Below are positions 1 to 8,911 of a DNA stretch of 64,000 nt, piece by piece. Within the stretch, counting starts at the first letter, position 1. Each line of letters begins with the position of its first letter. The notes beneath the pieces are model-generated. The model was not told where the DNA came from, did no database searches, and saw nothing but the letters and a program-made list of their open reading frames with translations. The DNA comes from CAZPXZ01 sp965219495 (lineage in GTDB: Bacteria; Pseudomonadota; Alphaproteobacteria; Rhodobacterales; CAZPXZ01). The position numbers and the translations under genes are program-made. The DNA lies in assembly GCA_965219495.1 (NCBI GenBank), contig OZ244777.1, positions 4,216,001-4,280,000 of the forward strand, read 5' to 3'.

Positions 1-280
1 GAGGCGACGCACTGGACCCTTCGGGCGATGGCGGCGCGTGTCGGGCTTGCGTTTTCGACGGTGCGCAAGATCTGGCAGGAGCATGGCTTGGTGCCGCACC
101 GGTTCCGGGAATTCAAGTTCTTGAACGATCCGGCGTTCGTGGACAAGCTGCGCGACATTGCCGGGCTTTATGTGAACCTGCCGGAACATGCGGTGGTTCT
201 GTCGGTGGACGAGAAGTCGCAGATCCAGGCGCTGGGGCGCACCCAGGCGCCGCTTCCGATGAAGAAAGGACATCCGGAAA
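1..280 (+). pseudogene. IS630-family transposase, N-terminal fragment
   Basis: The reading frame is open from base 1 and encodes a transposase with the IS630 first-aspartate motif VVLSVDEKSQIQ followed by LGRTQAPLPMKKG. It enters the window from the left and is cut at about 280, where the inverted repeat of an IS256-family element begins. The rest of the catalytic domain does not follow on the far side of that element. A C-terminal IS630 piece lies at 11085-11371 and could be from the same kind of element, but the middle of the protein is missing between them. This is a remnant and cannot transpose alone. Confidence 0.8.
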
Positions 281-1640
281 GGAGGTGTCCGATTTTCTGT
301 GTAAATGGTCTATTTCAGGTTGCAGAAGAGAAGGCGAGCTAGGATGAGGAGAGAGCAAGCGGAGCAGAGCAAGGGGTTGATATCGGACTCGGTTCTCGAA
401 GAGCTGATGTCGGACGATGAGAAGCCGGAGGACCTTCTCGGTGAGAAGGGATTGTTCCGGGAGCTCAAGAGGCGTCTGTTGGAGAAGGCGCTTGACGCCG
501 CACTGACCGGGCATCCTGGTTACGATCGTCACCCCCGTTCGGGCCACGGCACTGGCAACAGTCGCAACGGCCGCAGCGGCAAGCGGTTGCAGGGCGAGGA
601 TGGGGAGCTGGAAATCGCGGTGCCACGAGACCGCAATGCCACGTTCGATCCGCGGATTGTTCGCAAAGGGCAACGGCGCTTTGACGGCTTCGACGACACG
701 ATCATCTCGATGTGTGCGCGCGGCATGAGTGTCCGCGAGATCCGCAAGCATCTGCAGGAGTTGTATGGCGTGGAAGTGTCCCCGGATCTGATCAGCTGGG
801 TCACGGATACCGTTCTGAGCAACATCCGCGCCTGGCAGAGCCGCGCCCTGGATCGCGTCTATCCGGCGGTCATCTTCGACGCATTACGGGTCAAGATCCG
901 GGAGGAAGGAATGGTCCGCAACAAGGCAGTCTACCTGGCCCTGGCCATTCCCCGCGATGGCGACCGCGAGGTGCTCGGCGTCTGGATCGAGAACCAGGAG
1001 GGTGTCAGGTTTTGGCTCAAGGTCATGAACGAGCTCCGCAACCGCGGCCTGCAGAATATCCTGATCGCAGGGGTGGACGGCCTCAAGGGCTTCCCCGAAG
1101 CGATCCAGGCGGTCTTCCCGCAAACCGTCATCCAGACTTGCATCGTCCACTTGGTGCGCTATTCGCTGAACTTCTGTTCCGACAAGGATCGCAGGCCGGT
1201 GGCCGCCGATCTCAAGCAGATCTACCGGGCTGAGACCGCCGAAGCCGCCGAGGATCGGCTTGCCGCGTTCGAGAAGAAATGGAACCCGCGCTATCCACCG
1301 ATCGGCCAATCGTGGCGGCGCAACGGGGAGAAAATCATCCCCTTCTTCGCCTTCCGCCCGGACATCCGCAAGATCCTCTACACCACAAACGCAATCGAGA
1401 GTTTGCACATGACCATCCGAAAAACCATCAAGACACGTGGCTCCTTCCCCAACGATGAAGCCGCAACCAAGTTGATCTATCTGGCGATCACCAACGCCGG
1501 CCAGATCGCAAACGCAAACACATATGCCTGGAAGACAGCCCTCAACCAGTTCGCGATCCTGTTCGCAGACAGGCGCGATACCCGGCAGATGCGAAACCAG
1601 ACCAGAAGCAACCGTTTACACGATATACCTGACACCCCCC
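281..1640 (+). mobile_element. IS256-family insertion sequence, full length
   Basis: Imperfect terminal inverted repeats bound the element: GGAGGTGTCCGATTTTCTGT at the left and the complement of TACCTGACACCCCCC at the right, sharing GGTGTC and TGTAAAYGGT. The 1360-bp length fits the family. The eight bases on the two sides do not match, so no target duplication is visible, and different IS remnants flank it (IS630 left, IS66 right). A later deletion or recombination at one end would explain this. Confidence 0.8.
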
Positions 1641-1966
1641 TCATGCCGCGCCGCATGTCCGTCACTCCGGTCGCCAGCCACACCCGCACACCGCCCGGAA
1701 CCGGGATCATCGCCGCTCCAGAACCGCAAGGACCCGAGCCAGCGCCCGGCCGTCCACCCCCCGGTCGACGATCACGCGGCGACCGCCCGCCAGCACGATC
1801 TCGATCCAGCCCGCCGCCGCCGCACCCTCCGCGACAACATCCCCGGACGACGCGCACATCGCTAAACCGTCCAACTCTCCGTCCGGCGTTGCTTCAACTA
1901 CCACTGGCACAAACCGGCCGGGCCCGACATCGCGCGCCAACTCGCGGTACAGCCGCCGCCACTTGA
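344..1966 (+). CDS. IS256-family transposase, ORF runs out of the element
   Basis: This is a DDE transposase of the IS256 (mutator-like) family. The acidic triad can be located in IFDALRVKIR, IAGVDGLKGF and NAIESLHMTIRK, so the catalytic core looks complete. The start at 344 is preferred because an upstream in-frame start at 305 would translate the terminal repeat. Homologues normally stop near the FADR segment, about residue 410 here. In this copy the frame has no stop inside the element: it passes through the right inverted repeat and continues about 108 codons into antisense IS66 DNA, ending at 1966. The tail is proline/arginine-rich junk. A small indel near the original stop is the likely cause; activity is uncertain. 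Confidence 0.75.
   Translation: MRREQAEQSKGLISDSVLEELMSDDEKPEDLLGEKGLFRELKRRLLEKALDAALTGHPGYDRHPRSGHGTGNSRNGRSGKRLQGEDGELEIAVPRDRNATFDPRIVRKGQRRFDGFDDTIISMCARGMSVREIRKHLQELYGVEVSPDLISWVTDTVLSNIRAWQSRALDRVYPAVIFDALRVKIREEGMVRNKAVYLALAIPRDGDREVLGVWIENQEGVRFWLKVMNELRNRGLQNILIAGVDGLKGFPEAIQAVFPQTVIQTCIVHLVRYSLNFCSDKDRRPVAADLKQIYRAETAEAAEDRLAAFEKKWNPRYPPIGQSWRRNGEKIIPFFAFRPDIRKILYTTNAIESLHMTIRKTIKTRGSFPNDEAATKLIYLAITNAGQIANANTYAWKTALNQFAILFADRRDTRQMRNQTRSNRLHDIPDTPLMPRRMSVTPVASHTRTPPGTGIIAAPEPQGPEPAPGRPPPGRRSRGDRPPARSRSSPPPPHPPRQHPRTTRTSLNRPTLRPALLQLPLAQTGRARHRAPTRGTAAAT
1641..1710 (-). pseudogene. IS66 TnpB, 5' fragment
   Basis: Only the first 23 or so codons remain, starting MIPVPGGVRVWLATGVTDMR, the characteristic start of IS66 TnpB. 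The start codon overlaps the tnpA stop. The gene is cut by the IS256 right end. Confidence 0.7.
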
Positions 1967-2138
1967 ACACTTGGTTGGCATTGACATATTACCGCCGGGC
2001 GACGATCGACACCGAAACCCCCGGCTCGTGGCTCTCAGCCACAATCTGGCGCTTCCGCGCCTCGCTCCACCGACGGCGACGGAGATCAACCTGATGACCG
2101 CCGCTCCCCGCGCCCAACTTCTCTTCCACAATCGACAT
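1707..2138 (-). pseudogene. IS66 TnpA (accessory HTH protein), nonsense mutation
   Basis: Translation from the ATG at 2138 gives an HTH protein with RRRRWSEARKRQIVAES and then, after an in-frame TAA, ANQVFKWRRLYRE. The stop falls exactly in the recognition region, where homologues read a tyrosine-containing ARRYDVN-like segment. The C-terminal part, IEIVLAGGRRVIVDRG, is typical of IS66 TnpA. One point mutation therefore inactivates an otherwise complete gene. Confidence 0.7.
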
Positions 2139-2172
2139 CGGCCAAGTGTCCACTAATAGCTAAGTGGACACC

Positions 2173-2406
2173 TGAGAAGTGCCCACTACCCGAGCACTCA
2201 GCCTGACCAACCTCACCCGATCGGAACAGGCGGCCTATGCCGGATGGTTACCCTGTAGCCTGAGTTGCATCCACGAACCGCTATCCATCGCCACGCGCAC
2301 TACACCTAGAGTAGTCCAGGTCCTTGTGGATGCTGGCCACTATGTCCCCTGCGCCTCCAACTCCCGCGCGCATTCGTCTCCGTCACCGCCCGAGCAACGC
2401 TTTTCG
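2173..2406. other. Spacer with no recognisable gene
   Basis: No convincing coding sequence is seen on either strand between the IS66 remnant and the DUF4276 gene. Confidence 0.5.
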
Positions 2407-3012
2407 TCACGTTTCCTTCTCTCGCAAAGTGTCGATCAGGCGCTTGGCATGTGGCGATGCGTCAAAGACCTTGGCAGGATCGGTCTGCTCCAGGATGTCA
2501 AAGGAGTGGCGCCCCTTGCCGTACTCGCCCTTTGTGCATCGGCGCGTGGCGTTTCGCAACCCTTCGAGCGCATCGTCCTTCGCAACCTCTTCGATCTCTC
2601 TTCGGCCGGGGAGAGCATTGCGATTGAAGTCGCGACCGAAGTATTCGGCAAGACCGTCCGTGTCGGCCAGGAACCACGCCTCCATGCATTGGACCATCAG
2701 GTGGGCATGTTCGTCCGTAGCCTCACGTGGCCTGTCCCAACCGTCACGTCCTGCCAGATGCTGCCAGGGTCCGGCGCCATCCGCGACCGGGTCTTCACTG
2801 TCGACCAGCAGGACGATGAATTCTTCTGCCTTCCTTGCTCCAAACGCTGTACGAAACTTGTCGAAAGCAGTTTTCCTGCCGCCGCAGGCGATGACTCTCG
2901 GCATCCGTCCAGCAAGGTTCGCCTTCTCGAAGAAGGATCCGAAGCCCATGCGGCACCTCGTCCGCAGGTCCCGGCCGTCGCCCCCTCCCTCGACATAAAT
3001 CTTGACCTTCAC
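2407..3012 (-). CDS. DUF4276-family TOPRIM-like protein, partner of AAA ATPase
   Basis: This 201-residue protein begins at a GTG that overlaps the stop of the upstream ATPase (GTGA overlap), so the two are translationally coupled. The N-terminus KIYVEGGGDG supplies the acidic residue expected at the start of a TOPRIM-type fold. A second acidic cluster, IVLLVDSEDPV, sits near residue 80, and HLMVQCMEAWFLAD follows. These are hallmarks of DUF4276. TOPRIM domains paired with ABC-like AAA ATPases recur in anti-phage systems (OLD, Gabija, PARIS), so a nuclease or toxin effector controlled by the ATPase is the likely role. That role is inferred, not shown. The frame has no visible damage, unlike most neighbours. 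Confidence 0.75.
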   Translation of the reverse strand: MKVKIYVEGGGDGRDLRTRCRMGFGSFFEKANLAGRMPRVIACGGRKTAFDKFRTAFGARKAEEFIVLLVDSEDPVADGAGPWQHLAGRDGWDRPREATDEHAHLMVQCMEAWFLADTDGLAEYFGRDFNRNALPGRREIEEVAKDDALEGLRNATRRCTKGEYGKGRHSFDILEQTDPAKVFDASPHAKRLIDTLREKET

Positions 3013-4199
3013 CAGCGGGTCCCCCCCAGCTCTCCGGAGGTCCACAGCTCGCCGAGTCGATAATTCTCGAGCCAATGGGACAGCTCGTCCTTGTTCAGGC
3101 GCTTGAGCTTCGTCTGCCCGTTCTCCTTCTCGCAGATGACTATGCTCTCGGGCGTCTCGGTCAGTGCATCCACTAGCGTGTCCGAATGCGTGGTGACGAT
3201 GAGCTGGCACCGCTCGGAGGCTTCGCGAAGCAGGTCTGCGAGGCTTGGCAGGATGTCGGGATGCAGCCCGAGTTCCGGTTCCTCGATACAGACCAGCGGC
3301 GGTAGGGTTGGGTGGCACAAGATGGCGAGCAAGCAAAGGTACCGGAGGGTACCATCGGACAGCCTAGTGGCGGGAATCGGGACGTTGCCCTCCCTAAGAA
3401 ATACTTGGACGCTGCCAGCCTCGATCTGCACATAGTAGTCGTCTATGCCGTGGTAGAGCTTTCGAAGCGCAGTGAGAAGCTTCTTCTTCGCCTCCGAATC
3501 TCCCTCGAGGCGGTTCAGAACCATGCCAAGGTTCCGACCATCTTCCGAAAGTGAGTGATTTGGGAGGTCGGCCTTCTGTGGCAATCGCGGTGGAGTGTTC
3601 CGACCAAATGACCACTCGCGATAGAGATGCATTCCGGCGAGCCCAATCCCAATAGACGTGAGTTCGCGATACTGAACCGGATCCTTGAGTTGCGACAGGA
3701 TCGATTGATCAGGCTTGATGTCCGTCGGGAGCAGTTCACGCTGGCTTCTCTTCCCGCTCTCGTCGCGGTAGGTCAAGGTGACCTTGCCGCTTCGACGCTC
3801 CAGGTAGCGTTCCGAGCTGTCTTCTCCTTCCTCGGTTTGTCCAACTTCTCTGATTTCCTCTCTGAGGCTTGGCATTCCGAAGAAGAAGGGGCCAAACGCG
3901 AGAGAGTAGCGAAGTAGCTGTTTATCCGAGCGGGCGAAAGGATTTCCTACGACCACCTCCACTCGCGCTTCTTTCATTTTCGATTCACCGCGCCAGATCC
4001 AGTTGTTGCCCCCGCCTCCTTCGCGGATCGGGGCCATGATGTCGCTCGGTGCGGCTCTTAGCAGGCCGATCACTTCAATGAGGTTCGACTTGCCGGATCC
4101 GTTGGGGCCGATCAGAACGTTGAGAGGCGTGAGTTCAAGCTCCTGGGCGTCCGGCCCGAACGAAAGCATGTTTTCGAGCTTGATGCGGTGCATGAACAT
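3009..4199 (-). CDS. AAA-family ABC-type ATPase (AAA_21-like), likely defence sensor
   Basis: This 396-residue protein starts MFMHRIKLENMLSFG, the usual start of SMC/RecF-like ATPases. It has a Walker A, GPNGSGKSN, near residue 34; a signature-like stretch, ATRLSDGTLRYL; a Walker B, LVCIEEPELGLHP; and a switch histidine in TTHSDTLVD. The start at 4199 is chosen because the homologous N-terminus begins there; longer versions add low-complexity sequence. It is the first gene of a two-gene unit with the DUF4276 protein. By family precedent it would sense invader DNA or protein and gate the partner nuclease. All motifs are intact, so this pair may be functional in an otherwise decayed island. Confidence 0.85.
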   Translation of the reverse strand: MFMHRIKLENMLSFGPDAQELELTPLNVLIGPNGSGKSNLIEVIGLLRAAPSDIMAPIREGGGGNNWIWRGESKMKEARVEVVVGNPFARSDKQLLRYSLAFGPFFFGMPSLREEIREVGQTEEGEDSSERYLERRSGKVTLTYRDESGKRSQRELLPTDIKPDQSILSQLKDPVQYRELTSIGIGLAGMHLYREWSFGRNTPPRLPQKADLPNHSLSEDGRNLGMVLNRLEGDSEAKKKLLTALRKLYHGIDDYYVQIEAGSVQVFLREGNVPIPATRLSDGTLRYLCLLAILCHPTLPPLVCIEEPELGLHPDILPSLADLLREASERCQLIVTTHSDTLVDALTETPESIVICEKENGQTKLKRLNKDELSHWLENYRLGELWTSGELGGTRW

Positions 4200-4275
4200 C
4201 GCGTGTCTCCTTAGCCGATGGCGGTCAGGCCTCACCCGACCTGAGTCTGGGGACCCCGCATCGCCGTCCCGGCCC

Positions 4276-4509
4276 CTACCTGGACGGCCTCCTCCGTGCG
4301 CAGAGTAACGCTTCCGGCCTCCACGTGACCAATTTGGCGGCGCGAAGTCGCGCGCGGATGCTCTTGTCACTCCTGAGTCCTATGATGGCGCTCACCTCGG
4401 CGATCCCCATGCCGTCCGGTGTCGTGCGGATGCGCTCCAGGAGGTCGAGTCCTCGCCCTCAGCCGAACACTTCGGCGCGTCGGGCGAGTTTGGCATCGTT
4501 TTCGGTCAT
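4276..4509 (-). pseudogene. Possible small helix-turn-helix protein with in-frame TGA
   Basis: Upstream of the ATPase, a 78-codon frame from the ATG at 4509 reads MTENDAKLARRAEVFG, then TGA, then a stretch containing LLERIRTTPDGMGIAEVSAI and IRARLRAAKLV. It looks like a short winged-helix or HTH regulator split by one nonsense codon. Position and orientation would suit a regulator of the ATPase/DUF4276 pair. No homologue is recognised, so the call is tentative. Confidence 0.3.
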
Positions 4510-4566
4510 TGCGTGCCCTCGCTGCTTCGACGAGTGTACCGAGGGAAGGCTAGGATCCGGTCGTCG

Positions 4567-5457
4567 TCATCTTTTCCTGCTCCTTGCGCCCGTGTCGTGC
4601 TCCCACACGCCCCACCGTCTTGTCTCGTGCCCTAGCATCGCCTTCGCGTTGGCGTCGAGGCGCCACTGAATCGGTCCCGCGGTCTCCTCATCGCAGTAGT
4701 ACGCGTGGTGCTCGAAGAATCGTCCGATCAGCGCACCGCACCTTGAGCATCCGTTGCTCACGTAGCTTCCTCGCACCGTGTTGCTGTACCTCTCCCGAAC
4801 TGTGCCGATATCGTTGCGGCCGGCGAACGTCTCTTGGACGCATTGAACGAGCACTGGCTCGGCATCGGCGACTACCAGTCTCTCTCGGATTTCGTGTGGC
4901 CCGACCCTTCCGGCGAGCCACGTCACGATCCGAGTCGGAGATCCGCACTTCCGGCAGTCGAGTACCCCTGTCTCGATGTTGAGGGTGATTTGGTCGATGT
5001 GCTCGATGCCGAAGAGGAACTGACGTTTGAACACCGCGTTCATGAACGCTTGCGGGTCCAAACTTTGCGTCCAATGCTGCTCTTCCTTCCGCTGGCCAGC
5101 TCTGAGGTTTTCCCACTTCGGGATGAGGATTTTCAGTCCTTCGGCAGCCGATCCGCCGATGCATGCAGCGGGGAGTTCTTCTGAGATGGGAAACCCGGGC
5201 TGTCGAAGCAGCCATACGCCTTTCACGCCCGACTGCTGGTAACGACGGTGCCGGCGCCAGGTCTCCTCGTTCGTCTGTCCCGACCACTGGATCTCGATCG
5301 CGATCTTCTCGTCTCCTTTCCAAGCGAGTACGTCCGCGGTCCATCGCTCGCCGTCGGCGGTGCTCCCGCTCGCCTCGGTCTGGGCCTTGCAGCCAGAGAC
5401 TCGTGCCGCCTCGACCTCGGTTGCGGTGGCTTCGGTGCCCCGCTCGGTCTTCGGCAC
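4567..5457 (-). CDS. CoiA-like nuclease family protein, N-terminally truncated
   Basis: The 296-residue frame begins at a GTG immediately after a stop. Near residues 35-75 it has the CoiA-like core: ERWTADVLAWKGDEKIAIEIQ, then RRHRRYQQSGVKGVWLLR. The D and ExQ residues match the restriction-endonuclease-like fold of this family. Homologues carry an N-terminal zinc-finger/HFAH segment before this core, and it is absent here, so the gene is probably 5'-truncated or frameshifted near 5460. The C-terminal half has two CxxC pairs (CRKCG and CSRCG), suggesting a zinc-binding module. It lies in the defence-like cluster on the same strand as the ATPase. Function in DNA processing is inferred from the family. 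Confidence 0.6.
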   Translation of the reverse strand: MPKTERGTEATATEVEAARVSGCKAQTEASGSTADGERWTADVLAWKGDEKIAIEIQWSGQTNEETWRRHRRYQQSGVKGVWLLRQPGFPISEELPAACIGGSAAEGLKILIPKWENLRAGQRKEEQHWTQSLDPQAFMNAVFKRQFLFGIEHIDQITLNIETGVLDCRKCGSPTRIVTWLAGRVGPHEIRERLVVADAEPVLVQCVQETFAGRNDIGTVRERYSNTVRGSYVSNGCSRCGALIGRFFEHHAYYCDEETAGPIQWRLDANAKAMLGHETRRWGVWEHDTGARSRKR

Positions 5458-5588
5458 CGTGTTTCAGCCCGTCCGGAATCGCAATGCCTGCAGCAATCTG
5501 GTAGCAGCGGCGGCAAGGGTTCGACGTGTTTCAAGTCCCCGAATTCGACGCTAACAGCGCGATTTCAACAACGAGTAGGAGCGAATGA

Positions 5589-5972
5589 ATGACGGAAACC
5601 GACCCATCCGAACCACAATCCGGAGACGAGCAGCCGGAAAGGCAGGGCGACGCGCGCAGGACGCGCGGCATCCGCTTCTCCGATTCCGAGTGGGAAGAGG
5701 TCAAGGCCGCCGCGCAGAACCATGACGTCCCGGCCGCGGAGTTTGTCCGCGAGAAAATTCTGGAGATCGCCCGCAGCGGTAGCGATCCCGGCACCGGCGC
5801 GATCCCGGCCTCGCTCGCCCCGCTGATCGAGCGGACCTTCCGCTACACCTGGATGCTTGCGACCCACAAACGCGACGAATTGATCCGCGAAGGACGCGGC
5901 GAAGAGATCGAGAAGCTGGCCAAAGCCGCTCGCGAATCGCAGGACCAGCTGCAAACAACGGAGTCGCGCTGA
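5589..5972 (+). CDS. Ribbon-helix-helix-like (MobC-type) DNA-binding protein
   Basis: This 127-residue protein has an acidic N-terminal tail and then TRGIRFSDSEWEEVKAAAQ and AAEFVREKILEIAR. That is the strand-helix-helix pattern of ribbon-helix-helix proteins and of MobC-like mobilisation accessory factors. The C-terminus is helical and charged. It sits 52 bp upstream of the PLD-family gene on the same strand, so it may regulate or accompany it. It appears intact. Confidence 0.55.
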   Translation: MTETDPSEPQSGDEQPERQGDARRTRGIRFSDSEWEEVKAAAQNHDVPAAEFVREKILEIARSGSDPGTGAIPASLAPLIERTFRYTWMLATHKRDELIREGRGEEIEKLAKAARESQDQLQTTESR

Positions 5973-6024
5973 CGGCTATCGAGCCGGCAGCATCTCCAAC
6001 CGACAAGAGAAACAGGACATCGAC

Positions 6025-7470
6025 GTGACGTTCCGTGTGGTCGACAAGAACTGGGAAACCGAAATTGCGGATGCGTTGCGCCGTGATTCCGATCAACTTC
6101 GGATCGTTTGCCCGTTCATCAAGGCTCCAACCCTCGCTCGAATTCTCTCCCTTCGGCTGGGTGCAATTCGAGTCATAACTCGCTTCAACCTGGCGGATTT
6201 CGCGGAAGGAGTGAGCGATATCGCTGCGCTGCGAATGTTGCTCGATGCGGGAGCGGCCGTCCGAGGCATCCGCGACCTTCACGCCAAGCTTTATGTCTTC
6301 GGTTCAACCCGGGCGATCGTCACGTCCGCGAACCTTACCGAGGCCGGTTTGTGCCGGAATCACGAGTTCGGTGTGCTCACGGGAGATACGGCCGCCGTCG
6401 AACATTGTATCGTCTATTTCGACAATCTCTGGCAGCGTGGCGGCAGCGACCTCCGGCATGACCGGCTGGAAGAGTGGAGCCGGACTGTCGACCGCCATCT
6501 GGCTTCCGGCGGGCGCTCCGGCAGGGCATCTGGACTGGGCGACCACGGTTCCGATGCCGGGCTCGTCGAACCGCCGCGCGCCGGGCCGGCGCCGTTCTTC
6601 GCCGACGCCCCGCAGGCGTTCGTCAAGTTTCTCGGCGAAGGCAGCGACCGCGTACCTGTCACCTGGCCCACGCTCGACGAGGTCCGGTGGGCAGGTTGTC
6701 ACTGGGTTCTCGCCTACCCCGCAGCGGGACGCAGGCGCCCGACCGGTGTCGTAAATGACGCAGTGATGTTCATTTCTCGGCTCGTGAAGGGACCCGATAT
6801 TCGCGTCTTCGGCCGCGCGATCGCACTGAAACACGAACAGGGGCGCGACGAGGCAACACTGGCGGATATCGAGCAGCGACCTTGGAAGTCCCGATGGCCG
6901 CTCTACATTCGCGTTCATCACGCCGAATTCGTCGCCGGCAACATGGAGAACGGCGTTTCCCTCAGGGAACTCATGGGCGCGCTTGGGGCCGACTCGTTTG
7001 CGTCCACGCAGCGCAACGCCGCCCGGGGGCATGGCAACACCGACCCGCGCCGCGCTTTCATGCAACAACCCGCTGTCAAGCTCTCGAACGAAGCCTTCCA
7101 GTGGTTGAACGAACGGCTCGGGCAAGCATTCGACGACCACGGCCGAGTTCCCCGGCATGACCTTGAGCAGCTCGACTGGCCAGAGCTTCCAAACCGTCCC
7201 GGTCCGATTCCGGAGTTCAAGCAGGAAGCGTTCGATCGGGAATTGCGTCGAATCCTGGAAGCGGAGAGGCGCACCGGAAAGACATCATCCCGGGTGATCG
7301 CGCGCGATTTGCACCGGAATGTCGTCGGCGGTCCCCAACCGAACCGTATGCGTATGGCCTGTCAGGCGCTGTAGAAGCTATGGAAGCAACAGGGACATAT
7401 CCAGGACCAAGTCATCCACACGACCAAGAGCGGCGAATCATCCACCGTTGAAATCGAGTTCTTGCTCTGA
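6025..7470 (+). pseudogene. Phospholipase D-family protein with amber codon near the C-terminus
   Basis: The frame starts at 6025. A PLD-type half-motif lies near residue 90 (DLHAKLYVFGSTRAIVTSAN: H, K and the downstream S/N), with SANLTEAGLCRNHEFG after it, as in PLD-fold nucleases of restriction-type proteins. Translation stops at a TAG at 7372-7374 after 449 residues. The same frame continues for 31 more codons (starting KLWKQQGHIQDQ and ending at TGA 7468-7470), and that tail extends a DNA-binding-like C-terminus (RDLHRNVVGG, PNRMRMACQAL). The TAG therefore probably replaced a sense codon such as Trp. The truncated product may still fold. It lies in the defence-like cluster. Confidence 0.6.
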
Positions 7471-7523
7471 CTGTCCCTTAACCACCCGCGTCTTGCGATG
7501 GAGGTGCAGCGAAGTCTACAGAC

Positions 7524-8911
7524 ATGACAGCGGATGAATTTAAACCCAGTGAATGGATCGAGATTCTGTCGCGAGCCCTAGCCGGCTTGGCCGCCACGCA
7601 GGACGTTTACGCGGACGAGTTTCGCCGGCCACGCCAGCAGGGCTTCCGGCGCGATGGAGACGTCTTCCGGCCGACCGATCCGGATTGCCCTTCGTACCAT
7701 CTTCAGGCCTTCTATTCCCACGCGTGTCGCGGACAATCACGCTCTTTCAAGGAACGCTACGGCCCCCTCCGATCGGCACTGGAAGACGTGAGCATCGTGC
7801 TCGCGCGGCATCCTGTGTGGGCGACTCTGATAGAACCCTCCGACGGTGAAGGAGAGTTCTGGACCGAGATTGCGGGTGACGGCAGCCTCGGATCCCTTTT
7901 CTGCATAGTCGCCGGGCTCATGGCGCGAGGGATGGAGCTGGGCGAAAACGGCTTCCGGCTGGCAGCCTTTGAATTGCACTCTTTGGTCGCACCGAGCGAA
8001 ATCTCAAAACGGCCTCCACGTCTTGGGGATCTCTCGACGGGATATCATGTTGTGCTCCCGTACGGCTTTCGCGTTGCTGGGGAATACTCGATCCTCGACG
8101 ACATGGCGCTCGTTCAATTTGAGCAGACAAACTCGTTCGTCAACAAGAGCGTGCTGAACGAGGTCGCGCCCGAAGTCATCAGGTTCAACGCTTGGAAATC
8201 CGTCGCAGCGCGCGTGAAACCCTTTCGGTGGAAGCCCCGGTTCCGTGAATCGGGCGGCGATTCTCGCTCCGATCTGGATTGGGGAGGTACCTTTTTCGAG
8301 GATGCAGAAGCCTTTGTCGAACCGTTGGCGATGTTTCACGCAGCGCCCGCGATATGCCTGGTGGCAATCCCCTACTGCCTTCATCAAACCGCAACCTCGC
8401 TCCTGGGCCGTCCGCACTACCATGGGTCCTATAGCTGGGGCCTGAGGGTCCGATCGTTCGACAAGCGTTGGCGATCCAGCAATTTGGATATGTGCGCGCT
8501 CGAGGAAGTCCGCAACGCGTTCGGGAAGCGAAACAGCAAGCGGTATAGAGATTGCGCACCGATCATCGCTCGATTGGCGGAAGCGCTCGCGCGCACCGGA
8601 CGGTTTCGGAACGACGACAAGATCCTGGACGTTGCGATCGCTCTCGAGCAGATGTACCAGCTCGATGGTGGGGAAGTCAGTTTCAAGCTGAAGACGCGTG
8701 CAGCCTGTCTTCTCGAATCGGACACGCAAGACAGATTGCGGGTGTTCCGCGACCTCGACGACTCTACAAGAAACGATCGGCGATCGTTCACAGGCGGAGC
8801 AAATAGCCGTCAGCCGAGGAGAAAGCGGATGCCTTCGACAAAGCATTTGCCATCGCGCGCAGCTCGGTTACCAATCTCTTGCGCGACGGTCCGCCAGCCG
8901 ACTGGAACGAA
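7524..8911 (+). pseudogene. HEPN (ApeA-like) protein, frameshifted and with a stop
   Basis: From 7524 about 410 residues are in frame, ending in helical sequence (KILDVAIALEQMYQLDGGEV, KLKTRAACLLE) typical of the HEPN module of ApeA-like proteins. The expected RNase motif follows only after a frame change near 8760: LYKKRSAIVHRRSK, an R-x4-H signature, lies in the next frame. A TAG at 8804-8806 then interrupts it before AIARSSVTNLLRDG. ApeA-type proteins are abortive-infection RNases. This copy would lose its catalytic motif, so it is called a pseudogene. Its end overlaps the small zinc-ribbon gene. Confidence 0.6.

Larger units (their letters stand above)
1641..2172 (-). mobile_element. IS66-family remnant
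   Basis: This holds the first two genes of an IS66-type element on the minus strand: tnpA (2138 to 1707) overlapping the first codons of tnpB (from 1710) in an ATGA overlap, cut by the IS256 end at about 1640. A perfect 9-bp palindromic pair, GTGTCCACT and AGTGGACAC, lies at about 2147-2172 just upstream of tnpA, near where the IS66 end is expected. The large transposase gene tnpC is absent. Confidence 0.7.
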
